From NCBI RefSeq assembly GCF_001187435.1, contig NZ_LFXA01000002.1, positions 186,001 to 250,000 on the forward strand: 64,000 nucleotides of DNA, in the 5' to 3' direction. Under the pieces are notes generated by a model. That model saw nothing but the letters and a program-made list of their open reading frames with translations. It did not search any database and was not told the origin of the DNA. Positions within the stretch are counted from its first letter, which is position 1. Each line of letters starts with the position of its first letter. This document shows positions 17,886 to 27,247 of this stretch, piece after piece. The DNA is from Streptomyces caatingaensis (GTDB lineage Bacteria > Actinomycetota > Actinomycetes > Streptomycetales > Streptomycetaceae). Made by a program: the position numbers and the translations under genes.

Positions 17886-18539
17886 TCAGTTCGCCGGGCG
17901 GCGCCAGTCGCCGAACAGCTCCGGTCCCAGACCGTCGAGAGCCGCCTCGAAGGCGGACGCCAGCGTTCCCAGGTCCGCCTCGGCCCGCTGGTACCAGGCG
18001 CGGCTCATGACGCGGCCGACCGCCTTGAACACCGCGACTATCAGTTGCGGTCGGGAATCTTCCGGATCGAGCCCCTCGCGGTCGGCGATGATCCGCGCGA
18101 GGCGCTCCTCCGTCTCCTCGCTGCGCCGCAGGTACTCGGCCAGCAGCCCCGGCGTCCGCTCCACCAGCCGCATCATCGCCAGGTGCAGGCCGCCGTCCAT
18201 GCCGTCCAGCCGGTCCTCGCGCACCTGCTCCAGCACCGCCCGGAAGGCGCCGGTCATGGCCTGGAGGGGGTTCTCGCGCGCGGGCCGCGCCTCCAGCGCG
18301 GCCAGGAACGCCATGTCGATGCTGCTGATCGGGGTGAGGGCGACCTCCTCCTTGCTCGCGAAGTGCCGGAAGAAGGTCCGGGGATGGACCTCGACGGCCG
18401 CGGTGATCTGGTCGACGGTCGTCTCCTCATAGCCCTGATCCAGAAACAACTGCAAAGCGGAGCGAATCATTTCGTCGCGGGTGCGGCGCAATTTGCGCTC
18501 ACGGAGACCGGTGTTGAGCCCGGGGTGCGAAGTGTCCAC
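17886..18539 (-). CDS. tcmR: TetR-family repressor of the tetracenomycin exporter (TcmR-like)
   Basis: A 217-aa TetR regulator. The helix-turn-helix is in residues ~20-65: RDEMIRSALQLFLDQGYEET, then VDQITAAVEVHPRTFFRHFA. The remaining ~150 residues are the all-helical ligand domain. It is divergent from the 14-TM exporter gene, with two palindromes between them, as described for tcmR/tcmA of S. glaucescens, where the repressor is released by tetracenomycin C. Family and position are clear; the name rests on locus order. Confidence 0.9.
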   Translation of the reverse strand: MDTSHPGLNTGLRERKLRRTRDEMIRSALQLFLDQGYEETTVDQITAAVEVHPRTFFRHFASKEEVALTPISSIDMAFLAALEARPARENPLQAMTGAFRAVLEQVREDRLDGMDGGLHLAMMRLVERTPGLLAEYLRRSEETEERLARIIADREGLDPEDSRPQLIVAVFKAVGRVMSRAWYQRAEADLGTLASAFEAALDGLGPELFGDWRRPAN

Positions 18540-18555
18540 CGGGCAACCCTAACTC

Positions 18556-18603
18556 GCGCCAGTGACTGGCGCCTGACATCGATTGCCAAGTGCCAGTCAC
18601 TGC
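18556..18603. promoter_or_regulatory. Twin TetR operators in the tcmR-tcmA divergent promoter
   Basis: Site 1, 18556-18572, is a perfect 17-bp palindrome GCGCCAGTGACTGGCGC. Site 2, 18592-18603, repeats its core as GCCAGTCACTGC. The centres are about 34 bp apart, near three helical turns. Both lie in the 127-bp gap between the divergent starts, so one repressor can control both genes. TcmR is known to bind this gap in S. glaucescens. Confidence 0.8.
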
Positions 18604-18666
18604 TGTAGCTTCCTCGCGCATCCACTCGACACGGGCACGCGCCCGGACCTTCCAGAGGAACCCCTC

Positions 18667-20286
18667 ATGAACTCACCTGCACACGACGAACCGTTAGCGG
18701 CGGCGCGCCCCCGCGAGGCGGGGCTCCGCGGGCGCCCCTGGCCGACGCTCCTGGCGGTCGCCGTGGGCGTCATGATGGTGGCCCTGGACAGCACGATCGT
18801 CGCCATGGCCAACCCCGCGATCCAGCAGGACCTCGGCGCCTCGCTGGCCGACGTCCAATGGATCACCAACGGCTATCTCCTGGCGCTGGCCGTGTCGTTG
18901 ATCACCGCCGGGAAGCTGGGCGACCGGTTCGGGCACCGGCAGACCTTCCTGGTCGGCGTCGCCGGGTTCGCCGCGACCTCCGCGGCCATCGGGCTCTCCG
19001 GCAGCGTGGCGGCGATCGTCGTCTTCCGCGTCCTCCAGGGGCTGTTCGGCGCGCTGATGCAGCCGTCGGCGCTGGGCCTGCTGCGGGTGACCTTCCCGCC
19101 CGAGCGGCTCAACATGGCGATCGGCATCTGGAGCGGGGTGGTCGGCGCCGCGACCGCCGCCGGCCCGATCATCGGCGGCCTCCTGGTGCAGCACGTCAGC
19201 TGGGAGGCGGTATTCATGATCAATGTGCCCGTCGGGGCCGCCGCGCTCGCCGTGGGCGTGGTGATCCTCAAGGACACCCGGGCGGACAAGGCGCCCGAAT
19301 CCTTCGACGTGCCGGGCATCGCGCTGCTGTCCGCGGCGATGTTCTGCCTGGTCTGGGGGCTCATCAAGGCTCCGGCCTGGGGCTGGGGCGACCTTCGGAC
19401 GCTGGGCTTCCTGCTTGCCGCGGTGGTGGCCTTCGCCGGCTTCGCGCTGCGGGAGGGCCGGGCGGGCGAGCCCCTCGTCCCGCTGTCGATGTTCCATTCC
19501 ACGGCGCTCTCCGCCGGCACGGTCCTCATGGTGCTGATGTCGTTCTCGTTCATCGGCGGGCTCTTCTTCGTCACCTTCTATCTCCAGAACGTGCACGGCA
19601 TGAGCCCGGTCTCCAGCGGGGTGCACCTGCTGCCGCTCACCGGCATGATGATCGTGGGCGCCCCGGTCTCGGGCGCGGTGATCAGCCGCTTCGGCCCGCG
19701 GCCCCCGCTGGTGGCGGGCATGCTGCTGACGGCGGCCGCGCTGTGGGGGATGTCGACGCTGGAGGCCGGCACGGGCATGGGCGTCGCGTCGTGCTGGTTC
19801 GTGCTCCTCGGGCTCGGGCTCGCTCCGGTGATGGTGGGCACGACCGACGTCATCGTCAGCAACGCGCCCGCCGAACTCGCCGGTGTGGCGGGCGGGTTGC
19901 AGCAGTCGGCCATGCAGGTCGGCGGCAGCCTCGGCACCGCCGTCCTCGGTGTGCTGATGGCGTCGCGGGTGAAGGACGTACTGCCCGGCGAGTGGTCCGG
20001 GGCCGGCCTGCCGCCGCTCGCCGCCGACCGGGCCGGCGCGGTGGAGGACGCGGCGAAGGTGGGGGTGGCCCCCTCGCTGCCCGGGCTGCCGCGCGGCGCC
20101 GTCGCGGAGGCCGTCCACGCGTCGTTCATCTCCGGCATGGGGCTGGCGTTCGTCGTCGGTGCCGTCGTCGCGGTGGCCGGGGCCGGGTTCGCGCTGTTCA
20201 CCCGCAAGGGGCAGGGCGGCGAACCCCCGGCGGCCGCCGGCCGCGCCGAGGCCGCGGAGGCCGCGGCCCCCGCCGGGCAGGGCTGA
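18667..20286 (+). CDS. tcmA: MFS exporter, DHA2 type (tetracenomycin C resistance)
   Basis: A 539-aa proton-driven exporter of the 14-helix EmrB/QacA group. Motifs are LDSTIVAMANPAIQQDLGAS in helix 1, GKLGDRFGHRQTFLVGVAGF (motif A) and the antiporter motif GPIIGGLLVQ near residue 170. It should sit in the cell membrane and pump out the cluster product. ATG 18667 fits the N-terminus; the short frame upstream runs through the operator. Codon 10 (18694-18696) is TTA, so efficient translation should need the bldA tRNA. It ends at a shared hairpin with convergent tcmP. Confidence 0.92.
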   Translation: MNSPAHDEPLAAARPREAGLRGRPWPTLLAVAVGVMMVALDSTIVAMANPAIQQDLGASLADVQWITNGYLLALAVSLITAGKLGDRFGHRQTFLVGVAGFAATSAAIGLSGSVAAIVVFRVLQGLFGALMQPSALGLLRVTFPPERLNMAIGIWSGVVGAATAAGPIIGGLLVQHVSWEAVFMINVPVGAAALAVGVVILKDTRADKAPESFDVPGIALLSAAMFCLVWGLIKAPAWGWGDLRTLGFLLAAVVAFAGFALREGRAGEPLVPLSMFHSTALSAGTVLMVLMSFSFIGGLFFVTFYLQNVHGMSPVSSGVHLLPLTGMMIVGAPVSGAVISRFGPRPPLVAGMLLTAAALWGMSTLEAGTGMGVASCWFVLLGLGLAPVMVGTTDVIVSNAPAELAGVAGGLQQSAMQVGGSLGTAVLGVLMASRVKDVLPGEWSGAGLPPLAADRAGAVEDAAKVGVAPSLPGLPRGAVAEAVHASFISGMGLAFVVGAVVAVAGAGFALFTRKGQGGEPPAAAGRAEAAEAAAPAGQG

Positions 20287-20301
20287 TCCCTCCCCCCCCG
20301 C

Positions 20302-20344
20302 CAGGGGTGTCGCGTCCGGTGAACTCACCGGCGCGGCACCCCTG
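20302..20344. terminator. Nested hairpin between convergent tcmA and tcmP
   Basis: Outer arms CAGGGGTG (20302) and CACCCCTG (20337) enclose an inner stem CCGGTGA/TCACCGG with a 2-base loop (20316-20331). It lies 15 bp after the tcmA stop and 87 bp from the tcmP stop. Confidence 0.6.
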
Positions 20345-20430
20345 TTCGGCGTGCGCGCCGAACGGCACGGGCTCCGCGGGGTGCGGAACCCGGAGGGGCG
20401 GGGGCCGGACGCCCGGCCCCAGGGCGCCGG

Positions 20431-21243
20431 TCAGAACGTGTAGCGCAGCAGACGGTAGGAGTCGCGGACGGGAGGGATGCGGCGCATGGCGGCGCCGATC
20501 GCGCGGTCCACCGGCCCGGCGTCGGCGACCTGGGGCGCGGCGATCAGCGACCACTGCTCGCGGTGGCGCAGCCCGGGAACGCGCATCTCCAGGCTGCGCG
20601 GGTCGCCCACCCCCCAGCCGAAGGTGGCGCCCGTCGCCCGCAGCAGCTGGGAGAACCGGGCGCAGCGGACGGCCAGGGGGACGACGGCGTCGAAGGCCAT
20701 CATGCCCGCCGGGAAGTGCCGGGTGATCCGCCGGAGCATGGCCTCGCCGCCGGCCTCGGGGAGGTACGGGGTCAGGCCCTCGGCGAGGACGAGGACGTCG
20801 CGGCCGGTGGGCAGGTCGGCCAGCCAGCCCTCGTCGGTGACCGAGGAGCCGATCATCCGGTATCCGTCCTTGTCCGGATACAACTTGCCGCGCAGCTCGA
20901 CGACTTCGGGCATATCGACGTCGATCCACAGTACGCCGGGCGGGACGTCAAGGCGGAAGGCGCGGCTGTCGAGCCCGCAGCCCAGGTGCAGGACGACGGC
21001 GTCCGGATGGCCGGCCAGGTAGGCGGAGGCCCATTCGTCGAGCTTCTTGGCCCGGAACGTCACGATCCGCTCGTCCTTGGCCCCGGTCCTGATGCGCCCG
21101 AAGTCGTACTCGATGCGCCGCAGCAGGGCTTCGGCGGTGGAATCCCCCAGCACCGGCCGGGGTCTTCGGTTGTCCAGGGCCCGTGCCTGCAGCGTGGCCA
21201 GGAGAGTCTCCTGTGCCCCCGTCAGCTGAATCGTTTCAACCAT
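20431..21243 (-). CDS. tcmP: O-methyltransferase, TcmP/LCMT-like
   Basis: A 270-aa methyltransferase of the leucine-carboxyl-methyltransferase-like family to which TcmP belongs. The SAM site is LHLGCGLDSRAFRL (residues 85-98), followed by WIDVDMPEV and LAEGLTPYLPE; FDAVVPL continues the fold. In tetracenomycin biosynthesis TcmP methylates the carboxyl group of tetracenomycin E, giving the methyl ester. It is on the opposite strand to tcmG with a 668-bp promoter region between, matching the known tcm gene order. Confidence 0.88.
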   Translation of the reverse strand: MVETIQLTGAQETLLATLQARALDNRRPRPVLGDSTAEALLRRIEYDFGRIRTGAKDERIVTFRAKKLDEWASAYLAGHPDAVVLHLGCGLDSRAFRLDVPPGVLWIDVDMPEVVELRGKLYPDKDGYRMIGSSVTDEGWLADLPTGRDVLVLAEGLTPYLPEAGGEAMLRRITRHFPAGMMAFDAVVPLAVRCARFSQLLRATGATFGWGVGDPRSLEMRVPGLRHREQWSLIAAPQVADAGPVDRAIGAAMRRIPPVRDSYRLLRYTF

Positions 21244-21911
21244 GGGACGAGAGCTTCCGAGTCGGAGGCGGTGACGTCAAGCCACGCCAACTCGCCTGCC
21301 CGGGTGTCGGATTTCGGCCACGCACAGCGCGTCGAAAAGGTGCGTAAGCGAGCATCCCCCGTCATTCGACGGCCGGTTGGTGACGACAATGGCCGGAACG
21401 ATGCGGTCTTGAAGGTGGCTCGTCTGGGCCCCCGCCGCCGGCCCGGGGCGGCGGGCCGGACGGAGGAGCCGCCTCCAGGACGTCCCTTTTCCTCACCCTT
21501 GGACGGCATGCTGCGGACAACTTCGGGCCAGGAGGTTTAGCGCGCCGGACAATGGGCCATGCTGGTCTGTTCGGCCAGGCCCCGTGAGCCGCCCCAACAG
21601 CCCTGACCAGCAGTTCTTTTCAAAAATTCGGCAAGCTCCCGGGGGGTTGACGGGGCGGCCCCGGAGTGATCATCTTTGGTGGCCGAGTTCCGACGGGTCG
21701 ATGGGCCGCCCGAACCCCTGGGGAGAGGGCACCCCCGGGCCCGTCCGTCGGGTCGGCGGCTCGTCGGCCCCCGCCGCGCACGGCGGGGCCCCTCTTCCGG
21801 CCCAGCGCCATTCCTCCGTCCGTGACCAGCCCGAACGCCTCTGCCGACGGTCATCGGCCAGGCGTAGCCGGCCCCTCACGCCTCCATCACCCCTCACTCC
21901 GGGAGCAGACC
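21244..21911. promoter_or_regulatory. Divergent promoter region between tcmP and tcmG
   Basis: This 668-bp gap shows no convincing gene; its frames lack family similarity and good ribosome sites. It contains an unusually A/T-rich run near 21616-21635 and a TTGACG at 21647 that could be a -35 element for tcmG. I found no strong palindrome like the tcmR-tcmA operators, so how this operon is controlled is unclear. Confidence 0.5.
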
Positions 21912-23549
21912 TTGACTGTTGAAGACGTCCAAGAAGTACCGGTCCTGATCGTGGGCGGCGGCCTCACCGGCCTGTCCGCAGCGATGTTTCTCAGCCAGCA
22001 CGGCATCGACTGTCGTCTGGTCGAGCGGCACAAGGGCACGACGATCCTGACCCGCGCGTCCGGCATCAGCTCCCGCACCATGGAGCTCCTGCGCGACGTC
22101 GGCCTGGAGCAGACCATTGTCGAGCGCGGGCCCAAGCTCATCGAGGGCGCCCGCTGGCGCGAACTCGGCCAGCCGGCCAACCAGATCCCCTGGGTGGTGA
22201 TCCGCTCCAACGGCCTCGGCGACCTGGAGAACGCCGTCGTCGTCGAGGAGCCGTCCCTCGACGTCGGCCACCTCAGCCCCACCAAGCCCTACTGGTGCGG
22301 CCAGGACCGCCTGGAACCCATCCTGCGCGACGAGGCCGTCCGGCGCGGGGCACACATCACCTTCAACACCGTGATGGACTCCTTCTCGGCCGACGAGAAC
22401 GGGGTCACGGCCACCGTCACCGACCGCGGGACCGGCCGGACCAGCACGGTCCGGGCGCAGTACCTCATCGCCGCGGACGGCGTGCGCAGCCCGGTCCGCG
22501 AGAGCCTCGGGATCACCCGCCAGGGCCACGGCACCGTCGGCTGCGCCATGAGCGTCCTGTTCAAGGCGGACCTCAAGGAGACCGTCCGCGGCCGCCGCTT
22601 CGTCATCTGCTACCTGCCCAACCCCGACGAGCCCGGCGTCCTCCAGATGCCCGACGTCCCGGCCGTGCTCCAGCTCTTCGACGAGGAGCGCTGGATCTTC
22701 GGGTTCTTCTACGACCCGCGCGAGACCCGCGCCGAGGAGTTCACCGAGGAGCGCTGCGCGCAGATCATCCGCACCGCCACCGGCATCCCGGACCTGGAGA
22801 TCGAGGTCCAGATGGCCCGGCCCTGGGAGATGTCGCACAACAACGCCGACGCCTACCGCAGCGGCCGCGTCTTCCTCGCCGGCGACGCCGCCCACGTCCA
22901 CCCGCCGGCCGGCGCCTTCGGCGCCAACGGCGGCATCCAGGACGCCCACAACCTCGCCTGGAAGCTGGCCGCCGTGCTCCGCGGCGAGGCGGGCGAGGCG
23001 CTGCTCGACACCTACGAGCAGGAGCGGCGCCCGATCGGCGCCGCCGTGGCCGACCAGGCGTGGATCCGCCACACCTGGCGCCTGAACGACTCGGAGGAGC
23101 TGCGCCGCGCCCTGCGGGAGGCGACGCTGGTGTCGACGGGCTACCGCTACACCTCCGACGCCGTCCTCGGCCCGGGCTATCCGGAGCCCATCCCCACGGA
23201 GCACGACCTCACCGGCCGGCCCGGCGCCCGGGTGCCCCACGTCTGGCTGGAGCGCGACGGCGGGCGGGTCTCGACGGTCGACCTCAGCGACACCACGTTC
23301 GTCCTGCTCACGGGCCCCGACGGGGACGAGTGGGCGGCCGCGGCCGAGAAGGTCACGGCGGCCACCGGCATCCCGCTGAGCTGCCACGTCCTCGCGGACG
23401 GCGACTTCACCGCTGTCACCGGACTGTCCCGGGACGGCGCCCTCCTCGTCCGGCCCGACGACTTCGTCGCCTGGCGGGCGGACAGCGCGCCGGAGGACGC
23501 GCACGGCGCCCTCCAGGACGCGCTGGACCGGATCCTCGCCCGCCCCTGA
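21912..23549 (+). CDS. tcmG: FAD aromatic hydroxylase (tetracenomycin A2 oxygenase TcmG)
   Basis: A 545-aa class A flavoprotein monooxygenase. The N-terminal dinucleotide fold is VLIVGGGLTGLSAAMFLSQH, residue ~55 onward reads ASGISSRTMELLRDVG, the second FAD motif is FLAGDAAHVHPPAGAFGANG (GDAAH 324-328), and a thioredoxin-like C-terminal domain ends LLVRPDDFVAWR. TcmG triply hydroxylates tetracenomycin A2 to tetracenomycin C. TTG 21912 is used because GGGAG precedes it and the fold starts ten residues in; an in-frame GTG at 21822 would add 30 residues but lacks a ribosome site. It opens the tcmGHIJKLMNO operon. Confidence 0.9.
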   Translation: MTVEDVQEVPVLIVGGGLTGLSAAMFLSQHGIDCRLVERHKGTTILTRASGISSRTMELLRDVGLEQTIVERGPKLIEGARWRELGQPANQIPWVVIRSNGLGDLENAVVVEEPSLDVGHLSPTKPYWCGQDRLEPILRDEAVRRGAHITFNTVMDSFSADENGVTATVTDRGTGRTSTVRAQYLIAADGVRSPVRESLGITRQGHGTVGCAMSVLFKADLKETVRGRRFVICYLPNPDEPGVLQMPDVPAVLQLFDEERWIFGFFYDPRETRAEEFTEERCAQIIRTATGIPDLEIEVQMARPWEMSHNNADAYRSGRVFLAGDAAHVHPPAGAFGANGGIQDAHNLAWKLAAVLRGEAGEALLDTYEQERRPIGAAVADQAWIRHTWRLNDSEELRRALREATLVSTGYRYTSDAVLGPGYPEPIPTEHDLTGRPGARVPHVWLERDGGRVSTVDLSDTTFVLLTGPDGDEWAAAAEKVTAATGIPLSCHVLADGDFTAVTGLSRDGALLVRPDDFVAWRADSAPEDAHGALQDALDRILARP

Positions 23550-23593
23550 GCGGCCGGCACCGCTCACGCACGAACCCCGAAAGGGATCACCCC

Positions 23594-23932
23594 ATGGTTT
23601 CCATCTCCCCGGACGGCGAACTCTTCACGCTCGTCAACGTGTTCACGGTCGAACCCGAGAACCAGCAGAGGCTCTGCGACCACCTGGCCCAGGTGACCGA
23701 GGACCTCATCCGGCACATGCCCGGTTTCGTCTCGGCCAACTTCCACCTCGGTCACGACGGCAGGCACGTCGTCAACTACGCCCAGTGGCGCTCCGAGGCC
23801 GACTTCCGCGCCATGCACGCGGATCCGCGGCTCGAGGAGCACTTCGCCTTCTGCCGCTCCGTCTCGCAGCCGCGGCAGATCTCCTGCGACGTGGCCCGCA
23901 CGTTCCGCGGCGTCGGCGAAGGGGGCAACTGA
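23594..23932 (+). CDS. tcmH: Anthrone-type monooxygenase (TcmH-like)
   Basis: A 112-aa single-domain ABM-family oxygenase. The fold reads FTLVNVFTVEPENQQRLCDH, MPGFVSANFHLGHDGRHVVN and YAQWRSEADFRAMHADPR. TcmH is a cofactor-free internal oxygenase that turns tetracenomycin F1 into D3 by oxidising ring C-5 to a quinone. The ATG follows GAAAGGGATCACC. It is 44 bp after tcmG and 2 bp before tcmI. Confidence 0.88.
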   Translation: MVSISPDGELFTLVNVFTVEPENQQRLCDHLAQVTEDLIRHMPGFVSANFHLGHDGRHVVNYAQWRSEADFRAMHADPRLEEHFAFCRSVSQPRQISCDVARTFRGVGEGGN

Positions 23933-23934
23933 CC

Positions 23935-24258
23935 GTGGCCTACCGCGCGTTGATGGTCCTGCGCATGGACCCGGAGGACGCCGAGCACGTGGCGGCCGCC
24001 TTCGCCGAGCACGACACGTCGTCCCTGCCGCACGAGATCGGTGTGAAGCGCCGGACGCTGTTCCGCTTCCACGACCTGTACATGCACCTCATCGAGGCCG
24101 ACGACGACATCATGGAGCGCCTCTACCAGGCGCGCAGCAACCCGCTCTTCCAGGAGGTCAACGAGCGCGTGGGGCGGTTCCTCACCCCGTACGCGACCGA
24201 CTGGCGGGAGCTCAAGGACTCCAAGGCCGAGGTCTTCTACAGCTGGACCGCGGAGTAA
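23935..24258 (+). CDS. tcmI: Polyketide cyclase, TcmI family
   Basis: A 107-aa ferredoxin-like-fold cyclase with the family pattern MVLRMDPEDAEHVAAAFAEH, LPHEIGVKRRTLFRFHDLYM and HLIEADDDIMERLYQARSNP. TcmI closes the last ring, converting tetracenomycin F2 to F1, without a cofactor. GTG 23935 lies 2 bp after the tcmH stop, with GAAGGGGG inside the end of tcmH as ribosome site. Confidence 0.9.
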   Translation: MAYRALMVLRMDPEDAEHVAAAFAEHDTSSLPHEIGVKRRTLFRFHDLYMHLIEADDDIMERLYQARSNPLFQEVNERVGRFLTPYATDWRELKDSKAEVFYSWTAE

Positions 24259-24267
24259 GGGGGAGAC

Positions 24268-24684
24268 ATGGCAACGGCAGCCAAGGTCGCCCTGGCGGGC
24301 GTGACGCCGAGCCGCCGGCAGGGAGGCAGCACGCGGGCGCTGCTGACCCCCGCGTCGGTGGGGGCGACGTCCGGATTCATGGGGCACATGGAACTGGCCC
24401 CCGGCGAGACCGTCACGGAGATCTACCACCCGTTCTCGGACAAGTACCTCTACGTGGTGTCCGGTTCGGTGACGGTCACCGTCAACGGCGAGCCGGTCAC
24501 CGTGGAGCGGGACGAGGCGCTGTTCGTCACGCGCGGCCAGCGGCACCGCTTCGAGAACACCGGCGACGAGGAGGCGCGGATCGTCTTCCAGATCGCCCCG
24601 CTCGCGCCGCGGCCGGAACTCGGCCACGTCGACACGGAGCCGGTACCGCACCCGCAGGACGGACCGCCGAAGGTGGGTGGCTGA
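24268..24684 (+). CDS. tcmJ: Cupin protein TcmJ
   Basis: A 138-aa single-domain cupin. The two motifs are [20 protein letters not shown] and [20 protein letters not shown], although the metal ligands are only partly conserved. In the tcm system TcmJ improves the yield and correct cyclisation of the nascent decaketide by the minimal PKS with TcmN; no separate chemical step is proven. The ATG follows AAGGGGGAGAC. Its stop is 1 bp from the tcmK ATG, so the genes are tightly coupled. Confidence 0.88.
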   Translation: MATAAKVALAGVTPSRRQGGSTRALLTPASVGATSGFMGHMELAPGETVTEIYHPFSDKYLYVVSGSVTVTVNGEPVTVERDEALFVTRGQRHRFENTGDEEARIVFQIAPLAPRPELGHVDTEPVPHPQDGPPKVGG

Positions 24685-24685
24685 G

Positions 24686-25963
24686 ATGACGGGATCCGCG
24701 CCGAAGAGCGTGGTCGTCACGGGCATCGGGGTGCGCGCCCCGGGCGGCGTCGGCAAGCGCGCCTTCTGGGAGCTGCTCACCGCCGGGCGCACCGCCACCC
24801 GGACCATCTCGCTGTTCGACCCGACGCCGTTCCGCTCCCGCATCGCGGGGGAGGTCGACTTCGACCCGGTGGCCGAGGGCTTCTCCGCCGAGCAGATCGC
24901 CACGTACGACCGGGCCACCCAGTTCGCCGTCGCCTGCGCCCGCGAGGCCCTCGCGGACAGCGGGCTCGCGGCCGGCGACCTGGACCCCGAGCGGACCGGG
25001 GTGAGCATCGGCACCGCCGTCGGCTGCTCCACGAGCCTGGACCGCGAGTACGAGCGGGTCAGCCGGGGCGGTGCGGAGTGGCTCGTGGACCACACCCTCG
25101 CGGTGCCGCAGCTCTTCGACTACTTCACCCCCACCTCGATCTCCCGGGAGGTCGCCTGGGAGGTGGGCGCCGAGGGACCGGTCACCGTCGTCTCGACGGG
25201 CTGCACCTCGGGGCTCGACGCGGTCGGCTACGGCACCGAGCTCATCCGCGACGGCCGCGCCGACGTGGTCGTGTGCGGCGCCACCGACGCCCCCGTCTCG
25301 CCGATCACCGTGGCGTGTTTCGACGCCATCAAGGCGACGTCGGCGAACAACGACGATCCGGCCGGGGCCTCCCGGCCCTTCGACCGCGACCGCGACGGCT
25401 TCGTCCTCGCGGAGGGCGCGGCCGTGTTCGTCCTGGAGGAGGCGGCGGCGGCGCGCCGGCGGGGGGCGCACGCGTACGCGGAGATCAGCGGCTTCGCGAC
25501 CCGGTCGAACGCGTACCACATGACCGGACTGCGGCCGGACGGGCGGGAGATGTCGGAGGCCATCGACGCCGCCATGCGGCAGGCCCGCCGCACGGGCGGC
25601 GACCTCCACTACATCAACGCCCACGGCTCGGGCACCCGGCAGAACGACCGCCACGAGACGGCGGCGTTCAAGCGGAGCTTCGGGCAGCGGGCCTACGAGG
25701 TGCCGGTCAGCTCCATCAAGTCGATGATCGGCCACTCGCTGGGGGCCATCGGCTCCCTGGAGCTGGCGGCCTCGGCCCTGGCCATCGAGCACGGAGTGAT
25801 CCCGCCCACCGCCAACTACGCGGAACCCGACCCCGAGTGCGATCTGGACTACGTGCCCAACGTGGCGCGCGAGCGGCGGGTGGACACGGTCCTCAGCGTC
25901 GGCAGCGGCTTCGGCGGGTTCCAGAGCGCCGCGGTCCTCACCAAGCCGGCGGAGGTCGCGTGA
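24686..25963 (+). CDS. tcmK: Type II PKS ketosynthase alpha
   Basis: A 425-aa beta-ketoacyl synthase that, with TcmL and TcmM, builds the decaketide from malonyl-CoA. The nucleophile is Cys173 in [14 protein letters not shown]; the catalytic histidines are in [14 protein letters not shown] and [12 protein letters not shown]. Length matches the family. ATG 24686 is chosen inside the AGATG context right after the tcmJ stop. The next gene begins at its last base, and the two gene products form a heterodimer. Confidence 0.95.
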   Translation: MTGSAPKSVVVTGIGVRAPGGVGKRAFWELLTAGRTATRTISLFDPTPFRSRIAGEVDFDPVAEGFSAEQIATYDRATQFAVACAREALADSGLAAGDLDPERTGVSIGTAVGCSTSLDREYERVSRGGAEWLVDHTLAVPQLFDYFTPTSISREVAWEVGAEGPVTVVSTGCTSGLDAVGYGTELIRDGRADVVVCGATDAPVSPITVACFDAIKATSANNDDPAGASRPFDRDRDGFVLAEGAAVFVLEEAAAARRRGAHAYAEISGFATRSNAYHMTGLRPDGREMSEAIDAAMRQARRTGGDLHYINAHGSGTRQNDRHETAAFKRSFGQRAYEVPVSSIKSMIGHSLGAIGSLELAASALAIEHGVIPPTANYAEPDPECDLDYVPNVARERRVDTVLSVGSGFGGFQSAAVLTKPAEVA

Positions 25964-27195
25964 TGAGCACAGCGACGGCGAACGTCGTGACGGGCCTCGG
26001 CGTCGTGGCGCCCAACGGCCTCGGCACGGAGGAGTACTGGGCGGCGACGCTGGCCGGCGAGAGCGGCATCGACGTCATCAAGCGGTTCGACCCGCACGGC
26101 TACCCGGTGACGGTGGCCGGTGAGGTGCTCGACTTCGACGCCGCCGCCCACCTGCCCAAGCGGCTGCTGCCGCAGACCGACCGCATGACACAGCACGCGC
26201 TCGTCGCCGCCGACTGGGCCCTCGCCGACGCGGGGCTCCGGCCGGACGCCACGGACGCGTTCCGCCTCGGCGTGCTGACGGCCAGCGCGTCCGGCGGATT
26301 CGAGTTCGGCCAGCGGGAGCTGGAGAAGCTCTGGGGGACCGGGCCCGCCAAGGTCAGCGCCTACCAGTCCTTCGCCTGGTTCTACGCGGTCAACACCGGG
26401 CAGATCTCGATCCGCAACGGCATGAAGGGGCACAGCTCCGTCTTCGTCGGCGAACAGGCCGGCGCGCTCGACGCCGCCGCCCACGCGGTGCGCCTGCTCG
26501 GCCAGGACACCATCGACGCCGCGCTGACCGGCGGGTTCGAGGCGTCCGTCTGCCCGTGGGGCCTGGTCGCCCAGCTCCCCGGCGGGCTGCTGAGCGAGGT
26601 TCCCGAGCCCCACCGCGCCTACCTTCCCTTCGACCGCCGCGCCTGCGGGTACGTCCCCGGCGAGGGCGGCGCGGTCCTGGTCGTCGAGAAGGAGGACACC
26701 GCCTCCGCGCGGGGCGCCGGCCGTGTCTACGGACGGATCGCCGGCCACGCCTCGACCTTCGACCCCCGGCCGGGCTCGGGCCGCCCGCCCGGCCTCGCCC
26801 GGGCCGTCCGGGGCGCCCTCGACGCGGCCGGGCTCGAACCCGGCGCCATCGACGTGGTGTTCGCCGACGCGGCCGGGGTGCCGGCCCTGGACCGGGCGGA
26901 GGCCGAGGCGCTGGCCGAGGTGTTCGGCCCCGGCGGCGTCCCCGTCACCGCGCCCAAGACCATGACCGGCCGCCTCTACGCCGGGGGCGCGGCGCTGGAC
27001 ACCGCGACCGCCCTGCTGTCCATCCGGGACTCCGTCGTCCCGCCCACCGTCGGCACCACCGAGCCCGCCACCGGCCCCGCCCTGGACCTGGTGCTCGGCT
27101 CGCCCCGGGAGATGCCGGTCCGCTCCGCGCTGGTGATCGCCCGCGGGGCCGGCGGGTTCAACTCGGCCCTCGTCGTCCAGCGGCACGACGCCTGA
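25963..27195 (+). CDS. tcmL: Type II PKS chain length factor (KS beta)
   Basis: A 410-aa ketosynthase-like partner of TcmK. The active-site cysteine is replaced by Gln165 in FVGEQAGALDAA, the hallmark of chain length factors, and the second histidine motif is degenerate. With TcmK it sets the C20 decaketide length. Its ATG shares one base with the tcmK TGA. The final GAGGFNSALVVQRHDA is the usual end of the fold. Confidence 0.95.
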   Translation: MSTATANVVTGLGVVAPNGLGTEEYWAATLAGESGIDVIKRFDPHGYPVTVAGEVLDFDAAAHLPKRLLPQTDRMTQHALVAADWALADAGLRPDATDAFRLGVLTASASGGFEFGQRELEKLWGTGPAKVSAYQSFAWFYAVNTGQISIRNGMKGHSSVFVGEQAGALDAAAHAVRLLGQDTIDAALTGGFEASVCPWGLVAQLPGGLLSEVPEPHRAYLPFDRRACGYVPGEGGAVLVVEKEDTASARGAGRVYGRIAGHASTFDPRPGSGRPPGLARAVRGALDAAGLEPGAIDVVFADAAGVPALDRAEAEALAEVFGPGGVPVTAPKTMTGRLYAGGAALDTATALLSIRDSVVPPTVGTTEPATGPALDLVLGSPREMPVRSALVIARGAGGFNSALVVQRHDA

Positions 27196-27247
27196 GGGCC
27201 GGCCGCGCCCGTGACGCAACAACAAGGAAGACCACAGGAGTTGCACG

